Assembly (NCBI RefSeq): GCF_030163755.1
Contig: NZ_JASJOE010000022.1
Span: 1 to 54,741, forward strand
Length of the DNA: 54,741 nt
Source: Roseicyclus amphidinii
GTDB taxonomy: Bacteria; Pseudomonadota; Alphaproteobacteria; Rhodobacterales; Rhodobacteraceae
Direction: 5' to 3'
Positions within the stretch are counted from its first letter, which is position 1, and every line of letters starts with the position of its first letter. This document shows positions 51,373-54,741 of the stretch, piece by piece. The translations under genes were made by a program, and so were the position numbers. Under the pieces are notes generated by a model. That model did not search any database, was not told the DNA's origin, and was given only the letters and a program-made list of their open reading frames with translations.

Positions 51373-51898
51373 CACGGACGGAGCCCCCCGGAACCGCCCG
51401 CCGAACTCTGGCCCTCCTCCCGTCGCATCGCCCGCCGCCCCCCGACGCGGCGAAGATACCGAGCACCGGCACGACCAATTCCCCCAAGCGCCCCGTGCCG
51501 ACACTCCCGATCCGGCAAGGCTGGACCCCGACCACCCTGCCCGGATCAATCCCAGTAACATCGAGGGCTCCCGCCCCCCGTCCACACCGCCCCCGGCATC
51601 CCATGCCCCCGCCAGCCCGGTCACCTCACGACGAGCCGCGCCCGACCCATGGCTCCCCGTGACAGCCTGAAACCGCCAGCAGCGCCCGCCGAACCCCAAC
51701 CTCTCGCCAACGATAGCCGCCCCCCGACGCGGCGAAGATACCGAACACCTGCGCGGCCACCTCTCCCAAGCGCCCCGTGCCGACACTCCCGATCCGGCAA
51801 GGCTGGACCCGACCATCCCGCCCGGATCACACCCCATCGCACCGAGGCCTCCCGTCCACACCGCCCCCGGCATCCCATGCCCCCGGCATCCGCCCGGA
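51263..51898. other. 636-base non-coding tract of degenerate repeats
   Basis: This tract lies between the sulfotransferase stop and the end of the converging GT2-like gene. It starts with the 110-base duplicate. It continues with a pair of long, partly decayed units with a period of 282 bp: the block CGACGCGGCGAAGATACC starts at 51443 and again at 51725, and CCGATCCGGCAAGGCTGGAC at 51507 and 51789. That second block is itself a shortened form of the sulfotransferase tail. Open frames here are artefacts of repeats and GC content. Confidence 0.75.
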
Positions 51899-53083
51899 TC
51901 ACCTCACAGCCAGCCGCGCCCGGCCCGTCGCCGCCTGCGGCGGATGAACCGACAGCTCCAGAACCGCCCGCCGGGCGCGGGCCATCCCCTCCGTGGCCGC
52001 GATCATCCCTCGATCCCCGGCCTCGACCGTCTCCCGCGCAAGCCCGTGGTCGAGATGCAGCCGCATGGTCGAAGCCCCCCCGTCGAGGCTCTCGAGCCGC
52101 AGACCACGCCCCGCCGCGACCTCCCGCGTGACATCGAGGAAACAGGGCCGCCCCGCGAACAGCACCAGCTCCCGGTCCAGATGCGCCCGCGTCTTCTCGG
52201 CCTGGCTGGCGAGCATGTCGGCATGGATCGCGCGGATCTGCGCCGGCATCCCCTCGCCCGGCAGCTCGAAAACCCGCAGCGCCTGCCGCGGTCCGACCTC
52301 GGGGAAACAGGCGGCGATCCGGTGCAGCCTGAAGGCCAGGTCGACCGCCCCCGGATCGAGGTCCGACAGGATCTCGAGCATCTCCCCGTCCCCCGCGAAG
52401 GGCCGGTTGAGGCCCAGACCCACCTTGCCCGCGATCCGCATCGAGACGAGGCAATAGAACCGCGCACGCCGGTAGGCGGCCCCGGCGGGGCGAAAGGCGG
52501 TCAGGTGGTAGCACATGCCCAGCGCCTGCGGATGCACCCTCGCGGCCCCTGCCCGGCCCGTCGCCTCGTGTCGGGGCCGGACCAGCCACATCCCCGCGAG
52601 GATATCGTCGATCCCCGCCCGCGCGAGGTTCATGAAGATCGGCGCGCGCGGCACGGGGGCATCGCCGCCCCCCGTCAGGATCGCGTCGGGATGCACCAGG
52701 AGCGGCACCTGCAGCGCCCCAAGCGCATGGGGCGAATGCCAGAACGCCTCCAGCCGCGCGGGGTCCACCGCGTAGATCTCGTCGGCGTCGATGCGCATGA
52801 CGCGGGCGCTGTCGCAGGCCTCGAGCGAGGCGCGGCGCTTGTGGGTCTCGTTGCGCCAGGTGCCGCAGATACGGGTATACGGGATGCCCGAGTCCGCGAG
52901 CACCTCGAGCAGCCCGTCGGTCGACCGCTCGGGGTCTTCGCCGGCCAGGCGGCAGACCGGCGCGACCCAGTCATAGGCCCCGTCCACCACGACAAGCCGG
53001 TCGATGAGAGGGCGGACCGAGGCGAGCACATGGCCCAGCAACGCGCTGTCATTGTGGATGATCAGAACACCCGTGACACCCAT
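51899..53083 (-). CDS. GT2-like glycosyltransferase family protein
   Basis: A 394-residue protein. MGVTGVLIIHNDSALLGHVLASVRPLIDRLVVVDGAYDW resembles the start of GT2 (A-fold) domains, and SARVMRIDADEIYAVDPARLEAFW carries a D-x-D motif for metal and nucleotide sugar. The second half (about 200-394) is helical and not recognised. I use ATG 53083 with GAGG 8 bases upstream; ATG 53104 is in frame but has a poorer site. It follows manC on the minus strand and faces the other glycan genes, so a surface-glycan role is likely. The 3' end runs into the repeat tract. Confidence 0.75.
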   Translation of the reverse strand: MGVTGVLIIHNDSALLGHVLASVRPLIDRLVVVDGAYDWVAPVCRLAGEDPERSTDGLLEVLADSGIPYTRICGTWRNETHKRRASLEACDSARVMRIDADEIYAVDPARLEAFWHSPHALGALQVPLLVHPDAILTGGGDAPVPRAPIFMNLARAGIDDILAGMWLVRPRHEATGRAGAARVHPQALGMCYHLTAFRPAGAAYRRARFYCLVSMRIAGKVGLGLNRPFAGDGEMLEILSDLDPGAVDLAFRLHRIAACFPEVGPRQALRVFELPGEGMPAQIRAIHADMLASQAEKTRAHLDRELVLFAGRPCFLDVTREVAAGRGLRLESLDGGASTMRLHLDHGLARETVEAGDRGMIAATEGMARARRAVLELSVHPPQAATGRARLAVR

Positions 53084-53114
53084 ACCGCCTACCTCGGGCC
53101 GCATACCGGCCCCG

Positions 53115-53150
53115 TTACTGGCCCCCTTGCTGGCCCCCTTGCTGGCCGCG
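53115..53150. repeat. 12-bp tandem microrepeat between ManC and GT2-like genes
   Basis: Three copies of the 12-mer TTGCTGGCCCCC: 53115-53126 (TTA variant), 53127-53138 (exact) and 53139-53150 (last three bases differ). They fill the gap between the ManC stop and the GT2-like start. Copy number could vary by slippage. Confidence 0.75.
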
Positions 53151-53167
53151 CCCCGCCGGGCGGTGCC

Positions 53168-54586
53168 TCACCCGCGTCCGTAGCCATCCTCGTGGCGGAT
53201 GATGTCATCCTCGCCCAGGTAGGCGCCGGTCTGCACCTCGATCAGCACCATGGGCAGCTTGCCGGGGTTCTCCAGCCGGTGAACCGCGCCCAACGGGATG
53301 TAGACCGACTGGTTCTCGGACAACAGCGTCACGCGGTCCTCGACCGTCACCTTCGCCGTGCCCTGCACGACGATCCAGTGCTCCGAGCGGTGGTGGTGGC
53401 TCTGCAGGCTCAGCGCCGCGCCCGGATGCACGAGGATGCGCTTGACCTGGAACCGCTCGCCCAGCGCAAGGCTTTCGAACCAGCCCCAGGGCCTGTGATC
53501 CTTGGGAAACTCCGTCGCCTGCCGCGCCCCCGCCACCTTCAGCGCCGAGACCGCCTGCCGCAGGTCCTGCGCGCGGTCCATCGGCGCGACCAGCACCGCG
53601 TCGGGCATCGCCACGGCGATCATGTCCTCCAGCCCGAGTCCCACCAGAACCTGCCCCTCGGTCTCGGACCGAAGCAGCGTGTTGCGGCACTCCAGCGCCT
53701 GCACCGGCCCGCGGCTGGCGACACCGGCCGCGTCGCGCGGCATCTCGCGCCAGACGGCCTCCCACCCCCCGAGGTCCGACCAGCCGCCCGCGAAGGGCAC
53801 GACGCTCAATCCCTCGGCCCGCTCCATCACGGCGTAGTCGATCGAGATATCCTCGGCCTCGGCCCAGGCCGCCGGGTCGAGCCGCAGGAACCCCAGGTCG
53901 GGCTGCGCGCCCGCAAGCGACCGCGTCACCGCCTCCAGCACGGCAGGCGCATGGGCCGTGAAGGCGGCGATCAGCACATCGGCCCGCGCAAGGAACAGCC
54001 CCGCGTTCCACAGGTAGCGCCCATCCTCCAGCATCGCCTGCGCCGTGGCCGCGTCCGGCTTTTCGACGAAGCGCCGCAGCGGCTGCGGCCCGTCGCCTGT
54101 GCCCTCCAGCTCGAGATAGCCATAGCCCGTCTCGGGCCGGTCCGGGCGAATGCCGAAGGTCACGATCCGCCCCGCCTGCGCCACCTCGGCCCCGGCGGCG
54201 ACGGCGGCGCGGAAGCCGTCGACATCGGCCACCACGTGATCCGAGGGCGTGACCAGCACCAGCGCGCCGGGGTCGGAGGCCACGATATGCAGCACCGCCG
54301 CAAGGATCGCGGGCGCGGTGTTGCGCGGCGCGGGCTCGAGCAGGACCGCGGCGGGATCGACACCCGCCTCGGTCATCTGCTGGGTGACGATGAAACGGAA
54401 ATCCGACGCGGTCACGACGACGGGCCGCGCGAACCCCGCGCCCGCGACGCGCCCGACCGAGGCCTGGAACAGCGTCCCCTCGCCCACGAGGTCCGAGAAC
54501 TGCTTGGGATAGCTCTTGCGCGACAGGGGCCAAAGCCGCGTGCCGCTTCCGCCGCACAGGATGATCGGCGTGATCGTCTGGGTCAT
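53168..54586 (-). CDS. manC: Mannose-1-phosphate guanylyltransferase / mannose-6-phosphate isomerase
   Basis: A 472-residue bifunctional enzyme giving GDP-mannose for surface polysaccharide. The N-terminal nucleotidyltransferase has PIILCGGSGTRLWPLSRKSYPKQF (about 7-30) and RRFVEKPDAATAQAMLEDGRYLWNAGLFL. The C-terminal cupin (about 355-472) is the type II isomerase domain: RPWGWFESLALGERFQVKRILVHPGAALSLQSHHHRSEHWIVVQGTAKVT, with the zinc-binding QSHHHR and EHW. ATG 54586 has AGAGGT upstream. It heads the minus-strand glycan run; upstream, 54587-54741 shows no further gene. Confidence 0.95.
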   Translation of the reverse strand: MTQTITPIILCGGSGTRLWPLSRKSYPKQFSDLVGEGTLFQASVGRVAGAGFARPVVVTASDFRFIVTQQMTEAGVDPAAVLLEPAPRNTAPAILAAVLHIVASDPGALVLVTPSDHVVADVDGFRAAVAAGAEVAQAGRIVTFGIRPDRPETGYGYLELEGTGDGPQPLRRFVEKPDAATAQAMLEDGRYLWNAGLFLARADVLIAAFTAHAPAVLEAVTRSLAGAQPDLGFLRLDPAAWAEAEDISIDYAVMERAEGLSVVPFAGGWSDLGGWEAVWREMPRDAAGVASRGPVQALECRNTLLRSETEGQVLVGLGLEDMIAVAMPDAVLVAPMDRAQDLRQAVSALKVAGARQATEFPKDHRPWGWFESLALGERFQVKRILVHPGAALSLQSHHHRSEHWIVVQGTAKVTVEDRVTLLSENQSVYIPLGAVHRLENPGKLPMVLIEVQTGAYLGEDDIIRHEDGYGRG

Positions 54587-54741
54587 GGTCACCTCTGCCG
54601 CCCCGTTACTCGCCGGTAACAGATCATGGATTGCCGCGGGGATACACCCCGAAGCCGGCACCGATGTCCAGTCCCTCGCAGCCGTGGCAGCGCCGCGTCA
54701 CGCCGCGTCACGGCACGGGCCGGGCGGGCCCGGCAGGGCCG

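Noticed and set aside
50443-51558. Plus-strand frame continuing past the sulfotransferase as a fusion or longer gene
   Set aside because: It lies in another frame than the sulfotransferase; only the duplicated tail gives it protein-like sequence.
51235-51873. Minus-strand open frame in the repeat tract, with a repeated GSSLAGSGVSARGAW-like motif
   Set aside because: The internal repeats are explained by the DNA duplications, there is no ribosome site, and it overlaps a real gene's end antisense.

Overview
The window is GC-rich, densely packed bacterial chromosome with alphaproteobacterial character. It most resembles the roseobacter/Rhodobacteraceae group. The pointers are a glcDEF operon, a TRAP-TAXI transporter with a fused permease, a DUF1285 gene divergent from a MoxR/DUF58/DUF4159 operon, a PpaA/AerR-type cobalamin protein with PpsR/CrtJ-type operators, and many ATGA/GTGA gene overlaps. 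I see about 43 protein genes and no rRNA, tRNA, CRISPR array, insertion sequence or prophage.

Layout. 1-2.1 kb: 3' end of an MFS transporter, an Hsp20 gene and a secreted serine protease. 2.1-6.5 kb (minus): glycolate oxidase glcD-glcE-small membrane gene-glcF. 6.6-8.2 kb (plus): HemJ/CopD-like and DUF418 membrane proteins. 8.3-15.1 kb (minus): MoxR ATPase, DUF58, BatA/DUF4159 and a large membrane protein, with four perfect TTGCAA-centred palindromes between DUF58 and DUF4159. 15.2-18.5 kb: DUF1285, a GMC dehydrogenase with its Tat-exported small subunit, and an orphan secreted protein. 18.8-19.9 kb: orphan AerR/PpaA-like cobalamin sensor with two TGTC-N10-GACA sites upstream. 20-30 kb: a LysR regulator divergent from a peptide-type ABC transporter that runs straight into three amide/ester-type hydrolases. 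30-38.7 kb (minus): TAXI binding protein, TRAP permease, UspA, class III aminotransferase, BKACE and MFS, with a divergent RpiR regulator. 38.7-47.3 kb (minus): an ABC transporter of the nitrate/sulfonate/cyanate type, OsmC, acyl-CoA-dehydrogenase-like flavoenzyme, rhodanese, cyanase and a ferredoxin-reductase-like flavoprotein, with a divergent TetR. 47.4-54.6 kb: surface-glycan genes (a two-domain glycosyltransferase, sulfotransferase, GT2-like protein and ManC) around a 0.64 kb non-coding tract of decayed tandem duplications.

How it fits together. Most of the window is nutrient scavenging: glycolate, peptides or N-acyl amino acids, a TRAP substrate apparently passed to a transaminase and a beta-keto acid cleavage enzyme, and a cyanate-forming sulfur/nitrogen compound. 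Each uptake locus has its own divergent regulator. The strongest candidates for something undescribed are the cyanase/rhodanese/flavoenzyme operon, the four-palindrome array inside the MoxR operon, and the orphan AerR-like gene under PpsR-type operators. Functions come from recognising protein motifs by eye; no database search or computation was run.
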